Part shown: positions 8,376-16,924 of the stretch, one piece after another
Numbering within the stretch: the stretch's first letter is position 1
How the letters are laid out: each line of letters begins with the position of its first letter
Made by a program: the position numbers and the translations under genes
The notes under the pieces: generated by a model
What the model was told of the DNA's origin: nothing
What the model saw: the letters and a program-made list of their open reading frames with translations, nothing else
Database searches by the model: none
NCBI GenBank assembly: GCA_019414205.1
Contig: DXML01000020.1
Coordinates: 54,063 to 118,062, forward strand
Reading direction: 5' to 3'
Source of the DNA: Collinsella sp.
GTDB taxonomy: Bacteria > Actinomycetota > Coriobacteriia > Coriobacteriales > Coriobacteriaceae
DNA: 64,000 nucleotides

Positions 8376-9338
8376 ATGCACGCAACTGATTTTGGTCGCA
8401 CGCTCATCATCGCCAACCCAGCCGCCCAGTCGGGTGCGGCACGCGAAGTTGCCGAGCGCCTGCAACGCTTTTTGGACATGACTGCACGCGCATCCCAGTT
8501 TGACCTGGTGTTGACCGAGCGTATGGGACACGCCAAGGAGCTGGCCGCACAGGCACAGGGTTATCGCACCGTTATCGCCCTTGGCGGCGACGGCGTGATT
8601 CACGAGGTCGTCAACGGGCTTATGACGCAAAAGGAGGACGCCCGCCCCGCCCTTGCCGTCCTGCCCGTGGGCTCCGGCAACGATTTTGCCCAGACGCTCG
8701 GTATCGACGATTTCTCCGGCAAGGATTTTGGCGCGCTGCTCACCTGCGAGCTGCAGCGTCAGGACATCGGGCGCATTCGCTCGTGGAGCCCCGCGAGCGG
8801 CAGCGGCGAGGCTACCGTAGAGTACTACGACCAGACGCTTTCGGTCGGCATCGATGCCGCCATCGGCCTTGGCACCACCGAGCTGCGCAAAAAGACCGGC
8901 TTGACGGGTGCTCCGCTCTACACCCTTTCGGGACTTGAGCAGTTTGGCCTGCGCTATCGCAACTACCCCATGACAGTCAGCTTTGACGGCGCGCCCGCCG
9001 AGCGCGTGAGGGCGATCATCATGGCAATTCAGCTGGGCCCCACCTATGGCTCGGGCTATCGCATCTGCCCCGATGCCGACCCCTGCGACGGCATGCTCGA
9101 CGTCTGCTACGCCTGCGGTCCCGTCCCTCGCGCGGTAGCCCTGCCAATGTTCCTTTCGGCCAAGGACGGCCACCATACCAAGTTGCCACCGATTCGCATG
9201 CGCCGCTGTCGCCATGCCGAGCTCACCTTTGAGGAGCCCGACTACCCCATCCAGGCCGACGGCGAGCCCGTTGTCGCCTCGCGCATTGAGGTCGACATCC
9301 TCGCCGGCGCCCTCCAGGTCTGGCACCCCACCCGCTAG
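8376..9338 (+). CDS. Diacylglycerol/lipid kinase family protein (DagK/YegS-like)
   Basis: 320 aa cytoplasmic or membrane-associated kinase. N-terminal LIIANPAAQSGAA (nucleotide-binding start), the GGDG motif in VIALGGDGVIHEVVNGL and GSGNDFAQTLG are diagnostic of the DAGK catalytic domain (PF00781). The C-terminal half is the usual beta-sandwich with QADGEPV. It phosphorylates diacylglycerol or a related lipid; the exact substrate is unknown. I chose the ATG at 8376 (GGGAG upstream) over a GTG 24 codons earlier, because the family normally begins just before the IIANPAA strand. Probably read with the ClC gene, since no terminator is seen between them. Confidence 0.9.
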   Translation: MHATDFGRTLIIANPAAQSGAAREVAERLQRFLDMTARASQFDLVLTERMGHAKELAAQAQGYRTVIALGGDGVIHEVVNGLMTQKEDARPALAVLPVGSGNDFAQTLGIDDFSGKDFGALLTCELQRQDIGRIRSWSPASGSGEATVEYYDQTLSVGIDAAIGLGTTELRKKTGLTGAPLYTLSGLEQFGLRYRNYPMTVSFDGAPAERVRAIIMAIQLGPTYGSGYRICPDADPCDGMLDVCYACGPVPRAVALPMFLSAKDGHHTKLPPIRMRRCRHAELTFEEPDYPIQADGEPVVASRIEVDILAGALQVWHPTR

Positions 9339-9359
9339 CAAGACCAGCGAAACAATCGG

Positions 9360-9740
9360 CTACTCGTCGCTCCCCGGCTTGCGACGGTTGGCCTTTTTAA
9401 TCGCGTTGAAGTGCTTGTCATTGAGCCTCCGCTGGCGCGAGCGCTGAGGCACCTTGGTCTTTACGCGTCGGCGCGGTGGACGCCCGCGACGCTCAAGCTC
9501 AGCGCGCAGCTTACGCAGGCAGCTCGCGCGATTCTGAAACTGACTACGGCTCTCGCGCGCCGTCACAACAATCCCCGTGGGCCCATGCTTCATACGCACC
9601 GCCGAGTCCGTCGTGTTCACGCCTTGCCCGCCCGGACCCGTCGCGCGAAACACCTGCACCTCGCAATCGCGCGCCAACTCCTCGGCCGACATCTCGGCAT
9701 AGCGCGCATACTCGCGCCATCCCATCTTGTTCTCATCCAT
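9360..9740 (-). CDS. RF-like GGQ protein, probable ribosome-rescue peptidyl-tRNA hydrolase (ArfB/YaeJ or PrfH type)
   Basis: 126 aa. The peptidyl-tRNA hydrolysis motif GGQ sits in RATGPGGQGVNTTDSAVRM (near residue 37), followed by the RF-1 domain core (GIVVTARESRSQFQNRASCLRKL) and a strongly basic tail (RRRVKTKVPQRSRQRRLNDKHFNAIKKANRRKPG). It has no stop-codon recognition domain, so it is not a true release factor. Small size and the basic tail fit ArfB-type proteins that free stalled ribosomes; PrfH is an alternative, but its usual partner rtcB is not nearby. The ATG at 9740 follows GGGGAGGTGTTGAT. It is downstream of xpt, with a terminator between them. Confidence 0.82.
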   Translation of the reverse strand: MDENKMGWREYARYAEMSAEELARDCEVQVFRATGPGGQGVNTTDSAVRMKHGPTGIVVTARESRSQFQNRASCLRKLRAELERRGRPPRRRVKTKVPQRSRQRRLNDKHFNAIKKANRRKPGSDE

Positions 9741-9758
9741 ATCAACACCTCCCCTCAT

Positions 9759-9796
9759 ACAAAAAATGTGACAAAGGGACAGTCCCTTTGTCACAT
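9759..9796 (-). terminator. Terminator after xpt formed by a 31-bp perfect palindrome
   Basis: Fifteen-base arms (ATGTGACAAAGGGAC and its complement) around one base at 9766-9796, followed on the minus strand by TTTTTT. The arms contain the AAAGGGAC...GTCCCTTT core typical of a widespread intergenic hairpin. Confidence 0.85.
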
Positions 9797-9823
9797 CGCA
9801 TACCAATCGCTTGTGTTGCGCGC

Positions 9824-10402
9824 TTAGGCGAAGGTGATCTCGCCGGTCTCGCAGTCCATATCGGCGATACGGGCCAGGCTCTCGACGCGAAAGCCGCGCT
9901 CGCGGAGCTTATCGCCGCCGCCCTGGAAGCCCTTCTCCACCGCAATGCCAATACCGGACACCTCGGCACCCGCAGCCTCGCAGATCTTGATAAGACCCTC
10001 GAGCGCGCAGCCGTTGGCCAAAAAGTCGTCGATGATCAGGACCTTGTCGCCCTCGGACAGGAAGCGTTTGCCAACGATGACCGGGTACTCCTTCTGCTTG
10101 GTAAAGGAGTAGATGGTCGTGGCGTACTGCTCGCCGTCGAGGTTGATGGACTGTGCCTTCTTGGCAAAGACCACCGGCACGCCGCCAAAATGCTGAGCCG
10201 CGATGCAAGCCATACCAATGCCCGAAGCCTCGATCGTCAGGATCTTGTTGATCTCGACATCCTTGAACAGACGGGCCCACTCGGCGCCCATGTGGTCGAA
10301 CAGCTCAACGTCGCACTGGTGGTTGAGGAAGGCATCAACCTTAAGGACGTTACCGGCCTTTACGATGCCGTCATGGCGAATACGATCCTCAAGCTCCTGC
10401 AT
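9824..10402 (-). CDS. xpt: Xanthine phosphoribosyltransferase
   Basis: 192 aa, the normal Xpt length. It converts xanthine and PRPP to XMP in purine salvage. Landmarks: the N-terminus MQELEDRIRHDGIVKAGNVLKVDAFLNHQ, TIEASGIGMACIAA, and the PRPP-binding loop VLIIDDFLANGCALEGL (the acidic pair DD is typical). The ATG at 10402 is preceded by GAAGGGG. In many Gram-positives xpt lies behind a guanine riboswitch. I looked at the 158 bases upstream and found no such element. Single-gene unit with its own terminator. Confidence 0.95.
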   Translation of the reverse strand: MQELEDRIRHDGIVKAGNVLKVDAFLNHQCDVELFDHMGAEWARLFKDVEINKILTIEASGIGMACIAAQHFGGVPVVFAKKAQSINLDGEQYATTIYSFTKQKEYPVIVGKRFLSEGDKVLIIDDFLANGCALEGLIKICEAAGAEVSGIGIAVEKGFQGGGDKLRERGFRVESLARIADMDCETGEITFA

Positions 10403-10560
10403 GGCGCAACCCCTTCTCGCGGCAACGATACCGCGCGATTAATAAACGTTGTTCGATAGTCTACCACGGACCGACCCCCGCCCGCCCCACAAGCCGCATC
10501 GCACCACAAACCAGTCTTTTTGAGACGGCGCGAATACGTGGCAGGCAGCCTCCCAACACG

Positions 10561-11865
10561 CTAATGGCGGGCGCGCATCCTCATCAAGCGCACCATGGCG
10601 AGCGCAAAGCCCACAGCGGCCACAGCCATGAGCACATAGAACACCGAGCGAAAGCCGAACAGGAACACATCCGGACGGCCTGCAACAAAACTGGTCACAG
10701 CCTCGCCCATCGCCACGCTCATCTGGCCATACAGGATGTGCGACGCCACCGTAATACCCAGCGCCATGCCCGCATAGCGCGCCAAACTGCCCAAGCTGCC
10801 CGCAAAACCGAGCGCCTCGCGCGGGGCCGACCCCATGTACAGGGAGTTGTTGGGGCTCTGGAAGATCGACGTACCGCACGACATAAATGCGACGCAGCAC
10901 ACGATGACAGGGATCGAAGAGTGCTCGTCGAGCGTGCTCACCGCAAAGAGGCCGCACACGTACACGCCCAGGCCCACGGCCGTGGGGCCCTCGCAGCCAA
11001 CACGGTCCGAAACCGTACCCGAAAGCGGGCCGATAAAGGCATTTACCATCGGCAGTGCCAAAAAGAGCAGTCCGGAGATGTCGGAACCAAAGCCGTGGGC
11101 GTCCTGAAAATAGAACGGCAGGATAAACTCGGATGCGCCAATACCAACGAACACGATGAGCATGCAGGCAAGGTTGATGGTGAAGGCCGAATTTGCAAAG
11201 CAGCGACGAGCAGCCTCAATCAGGGACATGGGGCGCTCGCCGGCCTCAGGCTTAACATGCGGTAGCGTATAGAGCCCCACGATAAACGAGATGACGCCAA
11301 TGGGCAGGTTGATGAGGAAGATGCTCTCCCAGGGAAAGTTCGCCACCAGCATGCCGCCGAGCACGGGACCACACATCATGCCGAGGGCCACGAAGGTCGC
11401 GAGAATACCCATGGCACGACCGCGCTCGCGCGCCGGAAACGACTCGGTGATGATACCCATGTTGTTGGCCATGGCCGCCGCGCAACCGACGCCCTGAACA
11501 ATGCGTGCCAGGATAAGAACCTCGAGCGAGGCCGAAAGGCCGCACAGCAGCGAGCCGATCGAAAAGACGATGACGCCCAGCTGGAACACATTCACCTTGC
11601 CGCGCACGTCGCCCAGACGGCCAAACGACAACATAGCCACGCATGTCGCAAGCAGATACACCGAGCTCACCAGCTGAATGCGATCGAGGCCCACGCCCAG
11701 CTCCTTTTGCATCACGGGCAGTGCCACGGTCACGACGGTCGAATCCAGACACACCATAAACGTCATGATGAGCACGGTAAACAGAATCGCCCATTTGTTC
11801 TTGCCATGGGTGTCGCCCTCAAGGGCAATGCGCTCGCGGCGCAGCTGCTCTGCAGTTTTCTCCAT
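10561..11865 (-). CDS. MFS drug-type exporter (DHA2/EmrB-QacA-like)
   Basis: 434 aa integral membrane protein. The N-terminal half has the MFS motif A (FGRLGDVRGK), motif D1-like LDSTVVTVALP at helix 1 and motif C-like GPVLGGMLVANFPWESIFLINLPIG after helix 5, which point to a proton-driven drug exporter of the DHA2 group. It appears shorter than the usual 14-helix members (about 500 aa). The start ATG at 11865 (MEKTAEQ) lies 7 bases after AAAGGA; an ATG two codons upstream overlaps the ribosome site. The substrate is unknown and there is no linked regulator. A terminator separates it from metY upstream. Confidence 0.88.
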   Translation of the reverse strand: MEKTAEQLRRERIALEGDTHGKNKWAILFTVLIMTFMVCLDSTVVTVALPVMQKELGVGLDRIQLVSSVYLLATCVAMLSFGRLGDVRGKVNVFQLGVIVFSIGSLLCGLSASLEVLILARIVQGVGCAAAMANNMGIITESFPARERGRAMGILATFVALGMMCGPVLGGMLVANFPWESIFLINLPIGVISFIVGLYTLPHVKPEAGERPMSLIEAARRCFANSAFTINLACMLIVFVGIGASEFILPFYFQDAHGFGSDISGLLFLALPMVNAFIGPLSGTVSDRVGCEGPTAVGLGVYVCGLFAVSTLDEHSSIPVIVCCVAFMSCGTSIFQSPNNSLYMGSAPREALGFAGSLGSLARYAGMALGITVASHILYGQMSVAMGEAVTSFVAGRPDVFLFGFRSVFYVLMAVAAVGFALAMVRLMRMRARH

Positions 11866-11890
11866 ATCCATCCTTTCGAGTGGTGCAACG

Positions 11891-11938
11891 CAAAAACGGG
11901 GCCCCAATCGCCTGCGAACAGTCGCGATTGGGGTCCCG
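11891..11938 (-). terminator. Intrinsic terminator after metY
   Basis: Minus-strand stem of about 14 bp (GGGACCCCAATCGC / GCGATTGGGGCCCC) with a 12-nt loop, then CGTTTTTG. Confidence 0.9.
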
Positions 11939-12006
11939 CCTACGGAATCGGAACGAAAGGCCGCCGAAGCTTTCTGTCAGCATCGGCGACTTGTGCGAAG
12001 GCTAGC

Positions 12007-13290
12007 CTAGCACTGCTCGAGCGCCTGCTCAAGGTCGGCAATCAGATCGGCCGTGTCCTCGAGGCCGCACGACAGGCGCACCATGTCGGCGGAGATGCCG
12101 CAGGCGATGAGCTCCTCATCGTTCATCTGACGGTGCGTGGCGTTAGCGGGATGCAGGCAGCAGGTGCGGGCGTCTGCCACATGCGTGGCAATCTGGGCGA
12201 GCTTAAGGCTCTTCATAAAGGTCTCGGCCGCCGCGCGACCACCGTTAAAGCCAAAGCTCACGACGCCGCAGGTACCGTTGGGCATGTACTTCTGAGCCAG
12301 GTCATAGTACTTATCGCCCTCCAGGCCCGGATAGCTTACAAAGCGCACCTTGGGATGGCTCTGCAGGAACTTGGCAACGGCCAGGCCGTTCTCGCAATGA
12401 CGCGGCATGCGCACATGCAGGCTCTCGAGCGAGCTATTCAGGAAAAACGCCGCCTGCGGGTTCTGCATGGGGCCAAGGTCGCGCATGAGCTGCGCGGTGG
12501 CCTTGGTAATGAAGGCGCCCTCGCGACCGAACTTCTCGGCATACGTCACGCCGTGGTAGCTCTCGTCAGGCGTGGTGAGACCCGGGAACTTGTCCGCATG
12601 GGCCATCCAGTCAAACTGGCCGTGGTCGACAATCACGCCGCCCAGGTAGGCAGCATGTCCATCCATGTACTTGGTGGTAGAGTGCGTAACGATGTCGGCG
12701 CCCCACTCAAAGGGACGGCACATCACGGGCGTCGGGAAGGTGTTGTCGACCATCAGCGGCACGCCGTGGTCATGTGCGGCCTTGGCAAAGCGCTCAATAT
12801 CGAGCACGGCAAGGGCGGGGTTTGCGATCGTCTCGCCAAAGACGAGCTTGGTGTTGGGCCGGAAGGCTGCCTCAAGCTCCTCGTCGGTGCAGTCGGGGGC
12901 GACGAACGTGCAGGTCACGCCCATGCGGCCCATGGTGTGGGCGAGCAGGTTATACGTACCGCCGTAAATGGCAGAGCTCGCGACCACATGATCGCCGGCA
13001 CCGACCACGTTAAAGATCGCGAGGAAATTCGCAGCCATGCCCGAGCTCGTGAGCATCGCAGCGGTGCCGCCCTCCATCTCGCAGATCTTGGCGGCAACGA
13101 GATCGCACGTGGGGTTCTGCAAACGGCTGTAGAAGTAGCCCGACTCCTCCAGGTCAAACAGCTTGCCCATGTGCTCGGACGTGTCGTATTTCCACGTGGT
13201 GGACTGGTAGATGGGCACCTGGCGCGGCTCCGCATCGCCCGGATGATAGCCGCCCTGAACGCACGTGGTACCGATAGTCTGCTCGCACAT
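12007..13290 (-). CDS. metY: O-acetylhomoserine sulfhydrylase / aminocarboxypropyltransferase
   Basis: 427 aa PLP enzyme that makes homocysteine (or methionine, with methanethiol) from O-acetylhomoserine. The N-terminus TIGTTCVQGGYHPGDAEPRQVPIYQSTTWKY, SSGMAANFLAIFN, GGTYNLL and DNTFPTPVMCRPFEWGADIVTHSTTKYMDGH (with the PLP lysine in STTKY) are typical of the MetY branch, and the length of about 430 matches MetY rather than MetB (about 380). The ATG at 13290 follows GGGAG; a TTG two codons earlier is less likely. No SAM riboswitch or T-box is visible in the short leader. Divergent from the C_GCAxxG_C_C gene. Confidence 0.93.
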   Translation of the reverse strand: MCEQTIGTTCVQGGYHPGDAEPRQVPIYQSTTWKYDTSEHMGKLFDLEESGYFYSRLQNPTCDLVAAKICEMEGGTAAMLTSSGMAANFLAIFNVVGAGDHVVASSAIYGGTYNLLAHTMGRMGVTCTFVAPDCTDEELEAAFRPNTKLVFGETIANPALAVLDIERFAKAAHDHGVPLMVDNTFPTPVMCRPFEWGADIVTHSTTKYMDGHAAYLGGVIVDHGQFDWMAHADKFPGLTTPDESYHGVTYAEKFGREGAFITKATAQLMRDLGPMQNPQAAFFLNSSLESLHVRMPRHCENGLAVAKFLQSHPKVRFVSYPGLEGDKYYDLAQKYMPNGTCGVVSFGFNGGRAAAETFMKSLKLAQIATHVADARTCCLHPANATHRQMNDEELIACGISADMVRLSCGLEDTADLIADLEQALEQC

Positions 13291-13377
13291 ATCCAACTCC
13301 CTTACTTGGGTTTTGTTTTATTCGGTTCACAATACCGCTACCCCGCACCCCTCTCAACCCATCCCGCCGATAGGTTA

Positions 13378-13417
13378 TGGGACAAATTAATCAGGTTTAT
13401 TTGTCCCAAATCTTAAG
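13378..13417. repeat. Hairpin repeat family A, copy 1
   Basis: A 40-bp unit: TGGGACAAATTAATCAG, 5 variable bases, TTTGTCCCAAATCTTAAG. TGGGACAAA and TTTGTCCCA form a hairpin. A second copy at 25577-25616 differs only in the 5 central bases. Confidence 0.85.
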
Positions 13418-13523
13418 AAAGTGTTCGATGGCGAAAAACAATGAGATATGCACTGCGGTCTCGATAAGCGAATGCGCCAGCAAGGGTACCATAGGCGGGT
13501 ACACCGCAATCAAGGAGACACCG

Positions 13524-13970
13524 ATGAAGCAGATTGATACCACTCAGCTCAACACTGCCACCTGCCAGGCTCAGGCTGCCGAATACCACGCCCGCGGCTT
13601 TAACTGCGCGCAGGCCGTCGCCTGCACGCTCGCGCCCGCCGTCGGGCTCGACCCCCAGGTCGCCTTTACCCTCACCGAGGGCTTTGGCGCCGGCATGGGC
13701 GGCATGACCGAAACTTGCGGTGCCATCTCGGGCGCCGTGGCCATCATGGGCTTTGTAATGAGCGATGGCATGGAAAACCCCAAGACCAAGGGCCAGACCT
13801 ACAAACTGTCGCGCGAGATTGCCAAGCGCTTTGGCGAGAAGAACACGACGACCGCCTGCGGCACGCTCAAGGGCATCGGATCGGACAAGGGTCCGCTTCG
13901 CAGCTGTCCCGGTTGCATCGACGATGCCGTCGAAATCGCCTGTGATGTGCTAAAGCAGCTCGCCGAGTAA
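13524..13970 (+). CDS. C_GCAxxG_C_C family redox protein
   Basis: 148 aa protein of the C_GCAxxG_C_C family (PF09719). It has all the conserved cysteines: GFNCAQAVACTLAP, TETCGAISGAVAIMG, TACGTLKGIG and RSCPGCIDDAVEIACDVL. Members are common in anaerobes and are thought to be redox-active or metal-binding; a specific reaction is not established. The start is the ATG at 13524 behind AAGGAGACACCG; upstream in-frame sequence runs through the family A hairpin and is not coding. Single gene, divergent from metY and convergent with yigZ. Confidence 0.85.
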   Translation: MKQIDTTQLNTATCQAQAAEYHARGFNCAQAVACTLAPAVGLDPQVAFTLTEGFGAGMGGMTETCGAISGAVAIMGFVMSDGMENPKTKGQTYKLSREIAKRFGEKNTTTACGTLKGIGSDKGPLRSCPGCIDDAVEIACDVLKQLAE

Positions 13971-13983
13971 ACGGCAGCGACAT

Positions 13984-14034
13984 AAAACGACGGCCGGCGC
14001 GCTGGGGATCCGTCCAAAAGCACGCCGACCGTCG
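13984..14034 (-). terminator. Terminator between yigZ and the C_GCAxxG_C_C gene
   Basis: Arms CGACGGCCGGCG and CGCCGACCGTCG at 13988-14034; TTTTATG follows on the minus strand, so it serves yigZ. The hairpin may also stop plus-strand transcripts, but no T-tract follows on that side. Confidence 0.75.
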
Positions 14035-14037
14035 CCG

Positions 14038-14676
14038 TTAGAACTCGGCAAATTCGGGAGTGCTGACCTCAATCTCCTCGCGCCCCGCCATAAGCTCGCG
14101 CATCTTAGCGCAAAACGACCCCTGCTCCCCCGCCTTAAACACCAAATGAAGTGTCACGGCATCCGCGTACTCGGTATCCGAAACCTTGGCACCCGAATCC
14201 TGCGCCAAACGAAGCACCTGCTCATACTGTGGATAGGCCACATGCACGTCAACCGGCACGACACTCGTCATCTCAACGATCTGCCCAGCCTCCTGAGCCG
14301 CGGCCACCGCCGCCTGTGTCGCCGCCGTATAGGCTCGTACCAGACCACCGGGCCCCAACAACGTGCCGCCAAAATAACGCGTCACAACACAGCATACGTT
14401 TTTAAGTCCCGCACCACGCAGCACCTCGAGCGTCGGCATACCACTCGTGCGGCTCGGTTCACCATCATCGCTCTGGCGCTCACGTCCATCGACCACAATC
14501 CACGCGGGAACATTGTGCCGGGCGTCGTAATGACGCTTGCGAACCATCTCGATAAAGGCATTCGCCTCGTCCTCGGACTCAATATGGACCAGCTGGGCAA
14601 TAAACCGACTCTTACGATCGACGAACTCACCCGTAGCCTCAATATTCGATTGCAGAGTAAAAAAGCTGTCCAACAA
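14038..14676 (-). CDS. YigZ/IMPACT family protein (UPF0029)
   Basis: 212 aa. The N-terminal IMPACT domain is clear: EFVDRKSRFIAQLVHIESEDEANAFIEMVRKRHYDARHNVPAWIV, then DDGEPSRTSGMPTLEVLRGAGLKNVCCVVTRYFGGTLLGPGGLVRAYTAAT, the most conserved part. A C-terminal DUF1949-like domain follows. The function in bacteria is not settled; structures suggest nucleic-acid or nucleotide binding. No ATG fits: the frame begins with TTG-TTG codons shortly after GAGGGG, so one of these is the likely start. It is next to rnpB on the same strand. Confidence 0.88.
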   Translation of the reverse strand: MLDSFFTLQSNIEATGEFVDRKSRFIAQLVHIESEDEANAFIEMVRKRHYDARHNVPAWIVVDGRERQSDDGEPSRTSGMPTLEVLRGAGLKNVCCVVTRYFGGTLLGPGGLVRAYTAATQAAVAAAQEAGQIVEMTSVVPVDVHVAYPQYEQVLRLAQDSGAKVSDTEYADAVTLHLVFKAGEQGSFCAKMRELMAGREEIEVSTPEFAEF

Positions 14677-14759
14677 AGCCCCTCAACAAAATAAAGCGCA
14701 GCAACAAACAGCTTCAATAATACGGCAAAGGCCGTACCGATTGTCAGGGTAACAAAAAT

Positions 14760-15119
14760 GCCAAGTGGGCCTGTAAGCCGGGTTCTGTCGTGAACGGTCA
14801 TTTATCTTGTCTGCACGTTACCGTGCAGCTCCACGCACGCTACCCGAACGCGGACCGGGCCGGCCCATAGCGTTCCTATTCGCGCTTGCTCCGGATGGGG
14901 CTTGCCAAGCCGCCGTGTTGCCACGACGCTGGTGGTCTCTTACACCACCGTTTCAGCTTTTCCCTTTACGCCTTGCGGCGCAGGTGGGAGTCTTCTTTTC
15001 TGCGGCGCTTTCCGTCGGATCACTCCGCCCGGCCGTTAGCCGGCATCCCGCCCTCTGGAGCCCGGACTTTCCTCACGCGTACTGCAAGCAGCACATCGCG
15101 CGACCGTCTGGCCCACTCA
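14760..15119 (-). ncRNA. rnpB: RNase P RNA, bacterial class A
   Basis: The RNA component of RNase P, which trims the 5' ends of tRNA precursors. On the minus strand the hallmark GAGGAAAGTCCGGGCTCC lies near the 5' side (about 15057-15075). CAGAACCCGGCTTACAGG lies at the 3' end, and the ends pair as P1 (AGTGGGCC near 15112-15119 with GGCCCACT near 14764-14771). Length about 360 nt. A minus-strand -10 box (TACACT, 15130-15135) sits about one turn upstream of the predicted 5' end. Confidence 0.95.
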
Positions 15120-15129
15120 GCAGTGCAAG

Positions 15130-15135
15130 AGTGTA
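15130..15135 (-). promoter_or_regulatory. Candidate -10 box of rnpB
   Basis: TACACT on the minus strand, 10-15 bases from the predicted RNA 5' end. A possible -35 (TTGCCT) lies about 15 bases upstream, which is a short spacing. Confidence 0.45.
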
Positions 15136-15204
15136 ACACACCGTTACCGCAGGCAATGGCACAACGCAAACGCTCGACACGATAAACCAAGAACCGCCAT
15201 GCGT

Positions 15205-15319
15205 TACAATGATCCTGTCGATGGGCAACGTCGTCAGTCGAGACGCGACCGCGCTCCGCACCCCTCCGTCTACTCGGTGTGTTCCCGCCTCCTCCCCGAG
15301 GCGGGATGTCGGCTTTTTT
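15205..15319 (+). ncRNA. Possible small RNA between rnpB and rpsA
   Basis: A TACAAT -10-like box at 15205-15210 is followed about 75 bases later by a stem CCCGCCTC / GAGGCGGG (15284-15305) and a T6 run (15314-15319). This could bound a transcript of about 100 nt. The T-run is 8 bases from the stem, no good -35 is seen, and no known RNA family was recognised, so the call is weak. Confidence 0.25.
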
Positions 15320-15383
15320 CATGCACCGACAATCCAATAGCCTGTGGACAGCCCGGCAGCATTGCGCATCTCGGTGCCAAATG

Positions 15384-15418
15384 CAAAAAGGGACCCGTCC
15401 ATTACGGACGGATCCCTT
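15384..15418 (-). terminator. Intrinsic terminator after rpsA
   Basis: Minus-strand stem AAGGGATCCGTCC / GGACGGGTCCCTT with a 4-base loop, followed by TTTTTG. Confidence 0.9.
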
Positions 15419-15442
15419 AAAACAAGTGATCGTCAAACCGAT

Positions 15443-16609
15443 TTACTCGGCGTCGGTCTCCTCGTCCTTCTTCTCGGAAGGCAGCGGGGTAACCTCGATC
15501 TCGACGCCCAGAGTCTCAGCAGCAGACTTCATGGACAGGGAGATACGACGACGGTCGAGGTCAATCTCCATGACCTTGACCTGAACCTTGTCGCCAACGT
15601 GGGTGACCTGAGAAGGCTGGTCCACGTGCTTGTTGGCCATCTCGGAGATGTGCACCAGGCCCTCGATGCCCTCGCCCAGGTCGACGAAAGCGCCGAACGG
15701 GACAAGCTTGGTCACAGTGCCCTCGACGATAGCGCCGACGGGGTACTTCTTGACCAGTGCGCGCCACGGATCCTCGGTGGTCTGCTTGAGACCCAGGGAG
15801 ATGCGCTCGCGGTTGAGGTCGACGTCGAGAACCTCGACCTCGACCTCCTGGCCGACCTTGACAACCTCGGAAGGATGGTTGACGTGGTTCCAGGAGAGCT
15901 CGGAGATGTGGATGAGGCCGTCGATACCGCCGAGGTCGACGAAGGCGCCGAAGTCGACGATGGAGGAAACGGTGCCCTGGAGACGCATGCCAGACTTGAG
16001 CTTGGACAGGATCTCAGAGCGCTCGGCCTTACGGGACTCCTCGAGCACGACGCGACGGGAGAGGACGACGTTGTTGCGGTTGCGGTCCATCTCGATGACG
16101 CGGGCCTCGATGCGGGTGCCCATGTAAGAGGTGAGGTCCTTGACGCGACGGAGGTCGACGAGGGAAGCGGGCAGGAAGCCACGCAGGCCGATGTCGAGGA
16201 TCAGGCCGCCCTTGACAACCTCGATAACCTCGCCCTCGACGTTCTCGCCGGAGTTGAACTTCTCCTCGATGCGGTTCCAAGCACGCTCGTACTCGGCACG
16301 CTTCTTGGACAGGACCAGACGACCGTCCTTGTCCTCCTTCTGGAGAACCAGGGCCTCGATGGGATCACCGAGTGCAACGATGTCTGCAGGGTTAGCGTCC
16401 TTGCGGATGGACAGCTCGCGGACCGGGATAACGCCCTCGGACTTGAATCCGATGTCAACGAGCACCTCGTCATGCTCGATCTTAACGACAGTGCCGTTAA
16501 CGAGATCGCCCTCATCAAAGTCGGTAATCGTACCGTCGATGAGGTTGTTCATCTCCTCCTCGTTGACATCGTCAAGAGAGAAAATGGACGAGTTCTGAAT
16601 CTCACTCAA
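15443..16609 (-). CDS. rpsA: 30S ribosomal protein S1
   Basis: 388 aa with four S1 RNA-binding repeats in a row (about residues 32-100, 118-185, 203-271 and 288-357), each with the VDIG or FVDLG core; repeats 3 and 4 carry GLIHISELSW and GLVHISEMANK. It recruits mRNA to the ribosome. Gram-negative S1 has six repeats; four is usual for Gram-positives. The N-terminus (MSEIQNSSIFSLDDVNEEEM) is acidic and the tail ends in Glu/Asp. The start codon appears to be TTG, 7 bases after AAAGGGG; no in-frame ATG is close. Single-gene unit with its own terminator. Confidence 0.95.
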   Translation of the reverse strand: MSEIQNSSIFSLDDVNEEEMNNLIDGTITDFDEGDLVNGTVVKIEHDEVLVDIGFKSEGVIPVRELSIRKDANPADIVALGDPIEALVLQKEDKDGRLVLSKKRAEYERAWNRIEEKFNSGENVEGEVIEVVKGGLILDIGLRGFLPASLVDLRRVKDLTSYMGTRIEARVIEMDRNRNNVVLSRRVVLEESRKAERSEILSKLKSGMRLQGTVSSIVDFGAFVDLGGIDGLIHISELSWNHVNHPSEVVKVGQEVEVEVLDVDLNRERISLGLKQTTEDPWRALVKKYPVGAIVEGTVTKLVPFGAFVDLGEGIEGLVHISEMANKHVDQPSQVTHVGDKVQVKVMEIDLDRRRISLSMKSAAETLGVEIEVTPLPSEKKDEETDAE

Positions 16610-16924
16610 AGGTGGACCCCTTTCGAACTACGGGGCCCCGATTGCTAGGACCTACAGAAGGGTGCGACAAGCACACAACGTTTAGGAACACTCGGGAGCC
16701 GACAGATACTAATGTGACGCTTATGCAATCACGTTCGTATAGGTTACGGGGAAATGAGTTCGATTTCAAGCGTGAACTGCGATTTTTTACTCGTGTGGAG
16801 ACTTTTTCGTAATCTTATGAACACACGTCTCCGCAACTTGACGATAACCAGCCAGGCATTCGGCTTTGGGGTAAAGTATCCGGAGCCAACGATTCTAGAT
16901 CGATTTTTCGAGAAAGGTGCCCGC
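16610..16924. other. Divergent intergenic region between rpsA and the HAD gene
   Basis: 315 bases, more AT-rich than the flanking genes. It must contain the rpsA promoter (minus) and that of the HAD gene (plus). Candidates such as TTGAAA and TTGACG boxes occur, but their partners are poor, so no promoter is called. An in-frame extension of the HAD gene reaches back to 16754, but it lacks family similarity and a ribosome site. Confidence 0.5.

Noticed and set aside
10403..10560. Purine riboswitch ahead of xpt
   Set aside because: The conserved core of the guanine riboswitch was not found in the leader.
13291..13377. SAM riboswitch or T-box ahead of metY
   Set aside because: The leader is too short and lacks the conserved sequence blocks.
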